This document shows, one piece after another, positions 51,679-59,695 of a stretch of 64,000 nt of DNA. Under the pieces are notes generated by a model. It saw nothing but the letters and a program-made list of their open reading frames with translations. It was not told the DNA's origin and searched no databases. The stretch's first letter is position 1. Each line of letters opens with the position of its first letter. Origin of the DNA: G963662675 sp963676845 (GTDB taxonomy: Bacteria > Bacteroidota > Bacteroidia > Bacteroidales > Prolixibacteraceae); the NCBI GenBank assembly GCA_963676845.2, contig CAXXKK010000008.1, forward strand, positions 1 to 64,000, read 5' to 3'. The position numbers and the translations under genes are program-made.

Positions 51679-52386
51679 ATGGCTTTAAAAGACATTCAGG
51701 TAATTGCTTTTGATGCGGACGACACACTTTGGGAAAACGAGAATTTCTTCAGGGAGGCCGAGCAGAAATTTTGCGAGGTTCTGGAGGAATATCAACCCAA
51801 AGAAAAAGTCATGTCTGACTTATTTCGGGTTGAAATGCAAAATCTGGAATTGTATGGGTATGGCATAAAAGCTTTTACCTTATCACTTATTGAAACTTCA
51901 CTTTTAATTTCTGATAATAAAATCAAGCCAGAACAAACTGAATCAATACTGGGAATTGGAAAAGAGTTGCTGCAAAAGGAAGTCATCTTACTTGATGGAA
52001 TTGTTGACTTGCTTGAAAATCTGTATGGAAAATTTCGCCTGGTTGTTGCTACCAAAGGTGACCTTCTTGATCAGGAGCGTAAGCTGAAAAAATCGGGCTT
52101 ACTTAAATATTTTCATCACATTGAAGTGATGACTCATAAAAGAGCAGAGAACTATCAGCAACTTTTAAATCACCTGGATATTCCTGCCAGTCAATTTCTT
52201 ATGGTTGGTAACTCTCTGCGTTCAGATATTTTACCAGTTATTGAATTAGGAGGCTATGGGGCACACGTACCTTTTTATACAACCTGGGAATATGAAAAGA
52301 TGGATCCTTCTGAAATTGAAAGTGATCGGTTTTTTGAATTGAAAGAAGTTCATCAGGTTTTAGATTTATTTCAAAAAACGAAATAG
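51679..52386 (+). CDS. HAD family hydrolase
   Basis: 235 residues with HAD motif I as AFDADDTLWENENFF (~8), motif II LVVATKGD (~121), motif III Lys in THKRAENY (~151) and motif IV FLMVGNSLRSDILPV (~175). Motif I DADDTLW is typical of YjjG-like phosphatases acting on nucleotides or sugars; here motif IV has N-S-x-x-S-D. It lies between the RluA-type and DUF2797 genes, 15 and 2 bp apart, forming one operon. Confidence 0.88.
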   Translation: MALKDIQVIAFDADDTLWENENFFREAEQKFCEVLEEYQPKEKVMSDLFRVEMQNLELYGYGIKAFTLSLIETSLLISDNKIKPEQTESILGIGKELLQKEVILLDGIVDLLENLYGKFRLVVATKGDLLDQERKLKKSGLLKYFHHIEVMTHKRAENYQQLLNHLDIPASQFLMVGNSLRSDILPVIELGGYGAHVPFYTTWEYEKMDPSEIESDRFFELKEVHQVLDLFQKTK

Positions 52387-52388
52387 TT

Positions 52389-53189
52389 ATGGAGTATCAG
52401 GGAAATATATTGAAAATGAAAACAGAGCTGGCAAATCCTGTTCAATATTATTTGCCCATTGGAGAGCAGAAAGTTGATATGAATTCATTAATCGGAGAGG
52501 AGATCGAGTTTCAGTTTGATGGGCAAATCAATTGTATTTCTTGTGGGAAGAAAACAAAGACTTCCTTTAGCCAGGGTTTTTGTTACTCTTGTCTTCAAAC
52601 TGCTCCCGAAGCCAGCGAAACCATTATGCGCCCGGAATTATCGAAAGCTCACCTGGGAATTGCACGAGATATGGAGTGGGCTGAAAAACATGATCTGATT
52701 GATCACATTGTATATTTGGCAGTATCCAGCGAATTAAAGGTTGGAGTAACTCGTCATCATCAAATTCCAACACGCTGGATTGATCAGGGGGCAAGTTTCG
52801 CAATACAGCTTGCGAAAACACCCAACCGTCATATTGCCGGTGTAATAGAGGTTTTCCTGAAACAGTTTTATAAGGATAAAACCAACTGGCAAGACATGCT
52901 TAAGAATAATGTCAATCATTCCTTCAACCTAAAAAAGGAAAAAGAAAATGCTTTAAATCTTCTTCCTTTAGAGTTAAGCCATTACAAATCTAATGATGAC
53001 AACATTACAGAGTTGATTTACCCTGTAAATGAATACCCTCAAAAAATTACGAGTTTATCGTTTGATAAAGCCCCAGAGATAAAAGGAACATTAATGGGCG
53101 TTAAAGGACAATATCTTCTTTTTGATAAAAACAGGGTTTTGAATATCAGAAAACACAATGGTTATTATCTGAAGTTTTTAGTTGGTTAA
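52389..53189 (+). CDS. DUF2797 protein
   Basis: 266 residues. A treble-clef-like zinc site (CISCGKKTKTSFSQGFCYSC, ~50) is followed by the family core HIVYLAVSSELKVGVTR and TRWIDQGA (~125-145), a pattern that resembles the GIY-YIG strands and helix but lacks known catalytic residues. The rest (about 185-266) is beta-rich. The family is widespread in Bacteroidetes and Gammaproteobacteria and uncharacterised. Starts 2 bp after the HAD gene. Confidence 0.88.
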   Translation: MEYQGNILKMKTELANPVQYYLPIGEQKVDMNSLIGEEIEFQFDGQINCISCGKKTKTSFSQGFCYSCLQTAPEASETIMRPELSKAHLGIARDMEWAEKHDLIDHIVYLAVSSELKVGVTRHHQIPTRWIDQGASFAIQLAKTPNRHIAGVIEVFLKQFYKDKTNWQDMLKNNVNHSFNLKKEKENALNLLPLELSHYKSNDDNITELIYPVNEYPQKITSLSFDKAPEIKGTLMGVKGQYLLFDKNRVLNIRKHNGYYLKFLVG

Positions 53190-53321
53190 GCAGTTCAGTA
53201 CGAATCATCCTGTCCGTTTTAATTTTAGATCGATTCACTTATTGAACTTTAGTTACATATTTGTAATTTAAAATGTTTCTAAGTCACCATACTATAGGAG
53301 GATTTCATTTTTTAATCTTTC

Positions 53322-53350
53322 TTTGTCAGTTGTTTTTTACACTAATTTTG
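53322..53350 (+). promoter_or_regulatory. Promoter of ilvE
   Basis: -33-like TTTG (53322-53325) and -7 TAATTTTG (53343-53350), 17 bp apart, about 37 bp upstream of the ATG. Confidence 0.5.
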
Positions 53351-53386
53351 CACTATATATTGCGTGCCGACTAATAAAACTTTATA

Positions 53387-54400
53387 ATGGATAATCAGGA
53401 CTGGAAAAAAATTGGCTTCGGTTACCGGAAGACCAAAATAAATGTACGCTGTAATTATAAGAATGGAGAATGGGGAGAACTGGAACTTCATGATTCTGAA
53501 TACTTAAACCTTCATATGGCTGCAACTTGTCTGCATTATGGACAAGAAGCATTTGAGGGACTAAAAGCTTTTACGGGTAAAGATGGAAAGATTAGAATCT
53601 TCCGAATGGAAGAGAATGCTAAGCGTATGCAAAATTCCTGCGATGGAATTTTGATGCCACGTATTCCAATTGAGAAGTTTGAGGAAGCAGTCATTACGGC
53701 CGTAAAAAATAACATGGATTTTGTTCCGCCTTACGGTTCCGGTGCATCATTATATATACGACCTGTTGTTTTCGGAACCGCTCCTGAAATTGGGGTAAAA
53801 CCTGCTTCGGAATATTTATTCATTGTTTTTGTAATGCCTGTAGGGCCTTATTTCCCGGAAGGTTTTATGCCAACCGATTTGCTTGTTACACGCGAATATG
53901 ACAGGGCTGCTCCTAAAGGAACCGGAAAAATTAAGGTTGGAGGTAATTATGCTGCTAGTTTAGTTGCAGGTAAAAAAGCTAAAACTGGTGGTTACTCAGC
54001 AGTACTATATTTAGATGCCAGAGAGAAGAAATACATTGATGAATGTGGACCTGCAAATTTCTTTGCGATCAAGGATAACACATACATTACTCCACTTTCG
54101 GAGTCTATTCTTCCATCCATTACAAATATGAGCCTAACTCAGTTGGCTCAGGATATGGGGCTGAAAGTTGAAAGAAGACAGGTTCCCGTTGAGGAGTTAT
54201 CTACTTTTGAGGAAGTTGGAGCTTGTGGTACAGCTGCCGTGATTTCGCCAATTAAGCGTGTGCACGATGCAGATAATGATATCGATTATACCTATGGAAC
54301 TGAACCTGGTCCATGGAGCGTGAAATTATATGAGAGATTAACAGGCATCCAATGTGGCGATGAAGAAGACAAATACAATTGGGTAACAATCGTTGAATAA
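53387..54400 (+). CDS. ilvE: Branched-chain amino acid aminotransferase
   Basis: 337 residues, the fold-type IV class II length. Landmarks: LHYGQEAFEGLKAF (~44), RIFRMEENAKRMQNSC (~70), SLYIRPVVFGT (~125), the PLP-binding Lys in IKVGGNYAASL (~185), YIDECGPANFFAI (~217) and EVGACGTAAVISP (~277). It transfers amino groups between branched-chain amino acids and 2-oxoglutarate, the last biosynthetic step. Transcribed alone with its own promoter and terminator. Confidence 0.95.
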   Translation: MDNQDWKKIGFGYRKTKINVRCNYKNGEWGELELHDSEYLNLHMAATCLHYGQEAFEGLKAFTGKDGKIRIFRMEENAKRMQNSCDGILMPRIPIEKFEEAVITAVKNNMDFVPPYGSGASLYIRPVVFGTAPEIGVKPASEYLFIVFVMPVGPYFPEGFMPTDLLVTREYDRAAPKGTGKIKVGGNYAASLVAGKKAKTGGYSAVLYLDAREKKYIDECGPANFFAIKDNTYITPLSESILPSITNMSLTQLAQDMGLKVERRQVPVEELSTFEEVGACGTAAVISPIKRVHDADNDIDYTYGTEPGPWSVKLYERLTGIQCGDEEDKYNWVTIVE

Positions 54401-54426
54401 AGAATCTTACAATTCTATATAATTCG

Positions 54427-54460
54427 AAAGCCTTGATTGAAAAATCAAGGCTTTTTTGTT
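54427..54460 (+). terminator. Terminator of ilvE
   Basis: Perfect 12-bp stem AAAGCCTTGATT / AATCAAGGCTTT with a 4-nt loop and a run of six T, 26 bp after the stop. Confidence 0.9.
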
Positions 54461-54496
54461 TTTCTAATATTTTAAGTATTGATATTATTATTAAAT

Positions 54497-54530
54497 AAAA
54501 AAAGAGAACCAATTTCTTGATTCTCTTTTT
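54497..54530 (-). terminator. Terminator of tRNA-fMet
   Basis: 10-bp stem AAAAAGAGAA / TTCTCTTTTT with extra inner pairing and a long T-run on the minus strand, 7 bp after the tRNA 3' end. Confidence 0.82.
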
Positions 54531-54536
54531 ACTGAG

Positions 54537-54609
<73 letters not shown>

Positions 54610-54677
54610 ATATATTTTTAACTATTTTTTGTCTTTTTGAACGTACATCCTTGGAACTCCTTCCTCAAATGCGGTTG

Positions 54678-54707
54678 CAAATATAGAATAAGTTTTCACA
54701 ATATCAA
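54678..54707 (-). promoter_or_regulatory. Promoter of tRNA-fMet
   Basis: Minus strand: -33 TTG (54705-54707) and -7 TATATTTG (54678-54685), 19 bp apart, about 60 bp before the tRNA 5' end. Confidence 0.6.
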
Positions 54708-54792
54708 AATCCATATTTAGTTTTAGTTTTAGACAAATGAGTTAAAAAGTATTAATTTCAATCCTTTAGGCTAGGCTCTACTTTTATTTTTT

Positions 54793-54800
54793 TAATTTTG
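54793..54800 (+). promoter_or_regulatory. -7 box of the M23-dxr-rseP operon
   Basis: TAATTTTG, 19 bp upstream of the ATG at 54820. The -33 region (TTTAG near 54765) is a weak match. Confidence 0.5.
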
Positions 54801-54819
54801 AGGCTCTCAATTTGAGGAT

Positions 54820-55683
54820 ATGCAAAAAGATTCCAAGAATAAAAAGATTTTTAATAAGCTAAAAAACCGTTATCGGCTTATTATTTATAATGATTCGACC
54901 TTTCAAACGGTTTGGAGCACAAAGCTTACAAGGATAAATGTTTTTGTAATTGGTGGTCTGGGTAGTCTTTTTTTAATCTTTTTGACGGTTATCCTTATTG
55001 CATATACTCCATTACGGGAGTTCATTCCTGGTTATCCTTCCGGAGACGTACGAAGAATGATTGTTGATAATGCCGTGTTGGTAGATTCTTTGGAAGAACA
55101 AATTACATTGAGGGATGATTATTTCGATAAAATAAAATCTTTAATTGAAGGAGAAATCCCTGTAGATACAGAGCTTGAAGCAGAAACATTATCTACTTAT
55201 TCTACGGTTTCATTCCAAACGTATAATCACGATTCTCTATTTAGTCAGAATTTGTTGGAAGAGCAGGTTAACCTGTCCTTGCAACAAGGAGATAATGTTG
55301 AGGTGAATCTTTCCAATATTCATTTTTTTACACCTTTGGAAGGTCTTGTATCTGAGAGTTTTGATTCAAGTATTGATCACTATGCTGTAGATATTGTTGG
55401 CTTGTCGAATTCCCGAATCTCATCTGTACTTGATGGAACCGTAATATTCTCGGAATGGACTGTAAATACCGGATATGCGATGTACATTCAACATGCAAAT
55501 AACCTGATATCAGTATATAAACACAACTCAGAACTCTTAAAGAAGGTTGGTGACCATGTTGAGGCAGGTGAAGCTATTGCTTTCATGGGAAATACCGGGG
55601 AATTAACTACCGGACCACACTTGCATTTTGAACTTTGGTACAAAGGATCGCCACTGGATCCGGAACAATATATTGATTTTTAA
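54820..55683 (+). CDS. M23 family metallopeptidase, membrane anchored
   Basis: 287 residues: basic N-terminus, one membrane segment (about 43-66, VFVIGGLGSLFLIFLTVILI), a linker with a short coiled segment, and a C-terminal LytM/M23 domain (about 170-285). Zinc ligands: His and Asp of DHYAVDIV (~188) and the HLHFELW motif (~268), with the GDHVEAGEAIAFMGNTG loop before it. It probably cuts peptidoglycan cross-bridges or activates other hydrolases at the envelope. It starts an operon with dxr (9 bp) and rseP. Confidence 0.9.
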   Translation: MQKDSKNKKIFNKLKNRYRLIIYNDSTFQTVWSTKLTRINVFVIGGLGSLFLIFLTVILIAYTPLREFIPGYPSGDVRRMIVDNAVLVDSLEEQITLRDDYFDKIKSLIEGEIPVDTELEAETLSTYSTVSFQTYNHDSLFSQNLLEEQVNLSLQQGDNVEVNLSNIHFFTPLEGLVSESFDSSIDHYAVDIVGLSNSRISSVLDGTVIFSEWTVNTGYAMYIQHANNLISVYKHNSELLKKVGDHVEAGEAIAFMGNTGELTTGPHLHFELWYKGSPLDPEQYIDF

Positions 55684-55692
55684 TTACCCTGA

Positions 55693-56868
55693 ATGAAGAA
55701 AAACATCGCTATTCTTGGATCTACCGGATCAATTGGTACACAAACTCTTGAAGTTATCGATCAAAACCCTGATCATTTTGAAGTGGAAGTGCTTACAGCC
55801 AATAATAATGTGGATCTCCTTATTGAACAAGCAAAGAAATATCAACCCAATACAGTAGTTATTGCCAATAAATGTAGGTACGAGACAGTAAAAGAGGCAC
55901 TAAAGGATGAACCAATAAAGGTTTTTGCAGGGAAAGAAGCATTGGAGCAAATTGTTGTGCATGAGGATATTGATGTCGTAGTGACTGCCATGGTTGGTTA
56001 TTCCGGACTAATACCTACACTGAATGCCGTAAAAGCTGGCAAGAATATTGCATTAGCAAATAAAGAAACTTTGGTTGTTGCCGGGGAAATAATTACTCAG
56101 GAAGCAATAAAAAATAAGGTGAGTATCTATCCGGTTGATTCCGAACATTCTGCCATCTTTCAATGTTTGGCAGGTGAGTATATGAATGAAATTGAAAAGA
56201 TTTACCTGACGGCTTCAGGTGGCCCTTTTCGGGGATTTAATTACAATCAGCTAGAGGAGGTGACCCGGGATGATGCTTTGAAACATCCTAACTGGGATAT
56301 GGGCTCAAAAATAACCATTGATTCTGCAAGTATGATGAATAAAGGTTTTGAGGTTATTGAGGCAAAATGGCTTTTTGATTTGCAGCCCGAACAAATTGAT
56401 GTGATTGTACATCCTCAAAGTATTGTTCACTCGATTGTTCAGTTTTGTGATGGATCGATGAAAGCACAGATGGGATTGCCAGATATGAAGTTGCCTATTC
56501 AATATGCTCTGAATTTTCCGGAAAGGTTACCTTCAACTTTCGATCGTTTTAATTTCTTGGATTATCCAAAACTAACTTTCGAACAGGCTGATACAAAAAT
56601 TTTTCGTAACCTTGCACTTGCTTTTGAAGCCTTAAATCAAGGAGGAAATATGCCTTGCATATTAAATGCAGCTAACGAAGTTGTTGTCCAGGCATTTTTA
56701 GATGAAAAAATTCGTTTTGTTGATATGCCTGACATTATTGAGGAAAGTATGCAAAAAGTGAAATTCGTTTCTCACCCGGTTCTGGATGATTATATTCAAA
56801 CCGATAAGGAAACAAGATTGTTAACTGATTCGTTGGTCAAAGAATTTGAATTAAAAAAGACATTATAA
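55693..56868 (+). CDS. dxr: 1-deoxy-D-xylulose-5-phosphate reductoisomerase
   Basis: 391 residues. NADPH-binding GSTGSIGTQTLEVI (~9), ANKETLVVAGE (~122), metal and substrate residues in PVDSEHSAIFQCL (~147), TASGGPFRGF (~172) and the HPNWDMGSKITIDSASMMNK loop (~198), then IVHPQSIVHS (~236). First committed step of the MEP isoprenoid pathway. It starts 9 bp after the M23 gene and ends 4 bp before rseP. Confidence 0.96.
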   Translation: MKKNIAILGSTGSIGTQTLEVIDQNPDHFEVEVLTANNNVDLLIEQAKKYQPNTVVIANKCRYETVKEALKDEPIKVFAGKEALEQIVVHEDIDVVVTAMVGYSGLIPTLNAVKAGKNIALANKETLVVAGEIITQEAIKNKVSIYPVDSEHSAIFQCLAGEYMNEIEKIYLTASGGPFRGFNYNQLEEVTRDDALKHPNWDMGSKITIDSASMMNKGFEVIEAKWLFDLQPEQIDVIVHPQSIVHSIVQFCDGSMKAQMGLPDMKLPIQYALNFPERLPSTFDRFNFLDYPKLTFEQADTKIFRNLALAFEALNQGGNMPCILNAANEVVVQAFLDEKIRFVDMPDIIEESMQKVKFVSHPVLDDYIQTDKETRLLTDSLVKEFELKKTL

Positions 56869-56872
56869 AGAA

Positions 56873-58210
56873 ATGGAAGAAATACTAATCAAAGCTGCCC
56901 AGTTAATTTTGAGTTTATCGATACTGGTGATTTTGCATGAATTTGGGCACTTTGCTTTTGCTCGATTATTTAAAACCCGCGTTGAAAAATTTTATCTTTT
57001 TTTCGATCCTTGGTTTTCTCTTTTTAAAACAAAAAAAGGAGATACCGAATATGGGATTGGCTGGTTACCATTGGGTGGATATGTGAAGATCTCGGGAATG
57101 ATTGATGAATCCATGGACAAAGAGGCAATGAAACAGCCTCCACAACCTTATGAATTCCGTTCCAAAAAACCATATCAACGATTGTTAATAATGATTGGTG
57201 GTGTTTTGATGAACTTCATTCTTGCTTTCATTATTTACATTGGAGTGCTTTATACCTGGGGGACGCAGTATTTGCCTAACGATAGCCTGAAATATGGAAT
57301 TGAAGCTTATGAGGCAGGTGAACAGATTGGATTAAAAGATGGGGATAAGATTATCTCTGTTGACGGTCAGGAAGTAGAAGATTTCGATAAAATTATTTCA
57401 ACAGTTTTGCTTGAAAAAGCACGAAGCATAGAGGTCTTAAGAGATGGCAAAACAATTGATCTACCAATTACAGACGAAGATCTTGCCGTTCTTATAAAAA
57501 GTAGCAGTGCAGTAATTGATTACAGAAAGCTTTTTGATTTTGAGGTTGGCAGATTGGTTAATGGATCTCCGGCAGAAGAAGCTGGTCTTATGAAAGGCGA
57601 TGTTTTCCTTGCTATTGATGGAAATACTTTTGAATTCTATGATGAATTTTCAAGCTATCTGCAATCGCACAAGAGTCAGGAAATAGATCTTACATTGTTG
57701 CGAGACGGACAGGAAATGGATATTCCGGTTACAGTAAGCGAAGAAGGTACTTTAGGGTTTTACCCAACTTTTCGTGAAGGTGCAACAGATTTCCTAAAGC
57801 TTGAAACAACAAAATATAGTCTTCTTGAGTCAGTCCCTGCTGGTTTTGAGCTAGGTGTTTCAACGATAAGTGATTATTTAAAACAATTTAAGTTGATTTT
57901 TACACCACAAACAAAGGCGTATGAGTCTCTGGGTGGATTTATTTCAATCGGAAATATTTTCCCGGGAGCATGGAATTGGTATTCTTTTTGGAGGCTTACT
58001 GCATTCTTATCAATTATACTTGGAGTAATGAATCTTCTTCCAATACCAGCTTTGGATGGTGGCCATGTCATATTTCTACTATTTGAGATGGTTTCTGGGA
58101 GAAAGCCCGGAGAAAAATTTCTTGAATATGCACAGATGGTTGGTATGATTATTTTATTAGCTTTAGTGCTCTTTGCGAATGCAAATGATATTATAAAACT
58201 CTTTAATTAG
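56873..58210 (+). CDS. rseP: RIP metalloprotease RseP (site-2 protease)
   Basis: 445 residues. Zinc motif HEFGH (~21) in TM1, a second metal ligand in NLLPIPALDGGH (~388), two PDZ domains between (about 130-215 and 220-300: KDGDKIISVDGQEV, GSPAEEAGLMKGDVFLAIDG) and several membrane segments. It cleaves membrane-bound anti-sigma factors or signal peptides inside the membrane. Third gene of the M23-dxr-rseP operon, 4 bp after dxr, an arrangement common across Bacteroidetes. Confidence 0.95.
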   Translation: MEEILIKAAQLILSLSILVILHEFGHFAFARLFKTRVEKFYLFFDPWFSLFKTKKGDTEYGIGWLPLGGYVKISGMIDESMDKEAMKQPPQPYEFRSKKPYQRLLIMIGGVLMNFILAFIIYIGVLYTWGTQYLPNDSLKYGIEAYEAGEQIGLKDGDKIISVDGQEVEDFDKIISTVLLEKARSIEVLRDGKTIDLPITDEDLAVLIKSSSAVIDYRKLFDFEVGRLVNGSPAEEAGLMKGDVFLAIDGNTFEFYDEFSSYLQSHKSQEIDLTLLRDGQEMDIPVTVSEEGTLGFYPTFREGATDFLKLETTKYSLLESVPAGFELGVSTISDYLKQFKLIFTPQTKAYESLGGFISIGNIFPGAWNWYSFWRLTAFLSIILGVMNLLPIPALDGGHVIFLLFEMVSGRKPGEKFLEYAQMVGMIILLALVLFANANDIIKLFN

Positions 58211-58229
58211 AAACGTATTAAAAAATTCC

Positions 58230-58237
58230 TATTTTTG
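58230..58237 (+). promoter_or_regulatory. -7 box of tatA
   Basis: TATTTTTG matches the TAnnTTTG consensus, 23 bp upstream of the tatA ATG, so tatA can be transcribed separately from rseP. Confidence 0.5.
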
Positions 58238-58260
58238 CACAAATCATAAAACTAAAAACT

Positions 58261-58464
58261 ATGTATTTACCAATTATTGCCGGAATGTTCGGCCCGCAGG
58301 AAATCATCATCATACTTGTTATTGTTCTGTTGTTATTTGGTGGTCGTAAAATACCTGAACTAATGAAAGGTCTTGGGAAAGGGATGAAAGAATTCAAAAA
58401 AGCAACGGCCGAAGATGAAGATGACGAAAAATCAACAAAAGAGAAAGACAAAATCTCAGAATAA
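58261..58464 (+). CDS. tatA: Sec-independent translocase subunit TatA/TatE
   Basis: 67 residues: one membrane helix (about 13-31, EIIIILVIVLLLFGGRKIPE) followed by the Phe-Gly-x-x-K/R-hinge (FGGRKIPELMKGLGKGMKEFKKA) and a charged tail. It forms the pore of the twin-arginine pathway. The Tat-like signals at 48029 and 10913 could be substrates. The start MYLPIIAGMFGPQE is the first ATG after the -7 box. Confidence 0.92.
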   Translation: MYLPIIAGMFGPQEIIIILVIVLLLFGGRKIPELMKGLGKGMKEFKKATAEDEDDEKSTKEKDKISE

Positions 58465-58476
58465 ACATTCATAAGG

Positions 58477-58506
58477 AATCCCGCTTTTTTCGAGTGGGAT
58501 TTTTTA
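58477..58506 (+). terminator. Terminator of tatA
   Basis: 8-bp stem AATCCCGC / GTGGGATT (one mismatch) followed by a T-run, 12 bp after the stop. Confidence 0.75.
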
Positions 58507-58571
58507 TCTACTAAACTTTTAGTTTATACTTCCTTTACTTATCTTTACGTTGAATATTAAATAACTTCATC

Positions 58572-59606
58572 ATGAAAAGAGCAAATATCCTTATTGTTTT
58601 TCTTACTATTTTGACTATTGGCTTTACATCGTGTAACGATGGTGTTAATCTACGTAAAAATGTAACTGGGTCTGCCGGTGAGGTTATTGTTGTTGTACCA
58701 ACAACAAAATGGGAAGGTGAAGTTGGTTCTGTCATTCAAGGTGTTTTATCACAGGCACAAATATCTCTACCTCAGGAAGAACCCATTTTTGATCTTATTG
58801 ATGTTCCTCCCGTAGCATTTAAAGATATATTCAAAACAAGTCGGAATATTATAAAAGTTGATATTGCATCAACCATTGATTCTGCTCAGGTTGTTTTTAG
58901 GGAAGATGTGTATGCATGGCCACAAGCCTATGTGGAGGTTAAAGCAAAGAATGACGCTGAACTTATTGATGTATTCAATGAAAATTCCGATCAAATTACA
59001 GCCTTTTTACTTCGTGCCGAACGTAATCGCTTGATATATAACTACGACAAGTACTACGATAAAGCAATCAGAAATATCGTTAAAGATCAATTTGATGTTA
59101 ATATCAGCGTTCCTCCCGGATTTGTTACCGTTGAGCAAACAGATAATTTTGCATGGTTCCGTTATGATACACCAAGAATTACGCAAGGCCTTTCAATTTT
59201 TACATTTCCGTATACATCAGAAGAAATGTTTACTTCGGAATACTTGCTTCAAGTAAGGGATTCATTATATAAAGAATATACTGAAGGAGAAATGCCGGGA
59301 AGTTACGTTACAACCGAGCATTTACTAGAACCTGTTTTCAATACATTCCGTTTTAAAAATAATTATGCCACAGAAATTCGTGGTTTATGGAAAATGGAAA
59401 ACGATTTTATGGGAGGACCTTTCATAAATGTAGCTGTACTTGATTTGTCAAAGCAGCGCATAATTATGCTTGATGGATTTGTTTATGCCCCTCAAAGCGA
59501 TAAAAGGGACTTCCTACGTCAGGTTGAGGCAATGATCAAATCAATAGAATTGCCAGATCAGGCTGAAAATGATAAGATTAACAGCGAGATAAATATGGGG
59601 AATTAG
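58572..59606 (+). CDS. DUF4837 lipoprotein
   Basis: 344 residues. Lipoprotein signal with lipobox GFTSC (Cys21). The DUF4837 core follows: RKNVTGSAGEVIVVVPTTKW (~30), a repeated alpha/beta pattern (FKDIFKTSRNIIKVDI ~75; AFLLRAERNRLI ~140) and PYTSEEMFTSEYLLQVRDS (~215). The family is Bacteroidetes-specific and uncharacterised. Transcribed alone after tatA. Confidence 0.85.
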   Translation: MKRANILIVFLTILTIGFTSCNDGVNLRKNVTGSAGEVIVVVPTTKWEGEVGSVIQGVLSQAQISLPQEEPIFDLIDVPPVAFKDIFKTSRNIIKVDIASTIDSAQVVFREDVYAWPQAYVEVKAKNDAELIDVFNENSDQITAFLLRAERNRLIYNYDKYYDKAIRNIVKDQFDVNISVPPGFVTVEQTDNFAWFRYDTPRITQGLSIFTFPYTSEEMFTSEYLLQVRDSLYKEYTEGEMPGSYVTTEHLLEPVFNTFRFKNNYATEIRGLWKMENDFMGGPFINVAVLDLSKQRIIMLDGFVYAPQSDKRDFLRQVEAMIKSIELPDQAENDKINSEINMGN

Positions 59607-59663
59607 TTGCAGTATCTAAGTTTCTAATTTCAAGTTCAAAAAATATATTTGTAAGAATTAAAG

Positions 59664-59695
59664 AACCCGACCGAAGAATGGTCGGGTTTTGTTTT
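59664..59695 (+). terminator. Terminator of the DUF4837 gene
   Basis: Perfect 9-bp stem AACCCGACC / GGTCGGGTT with a T-rich tail, overlapping the end of the convergent 917-codon gene. Confidence 0.85.
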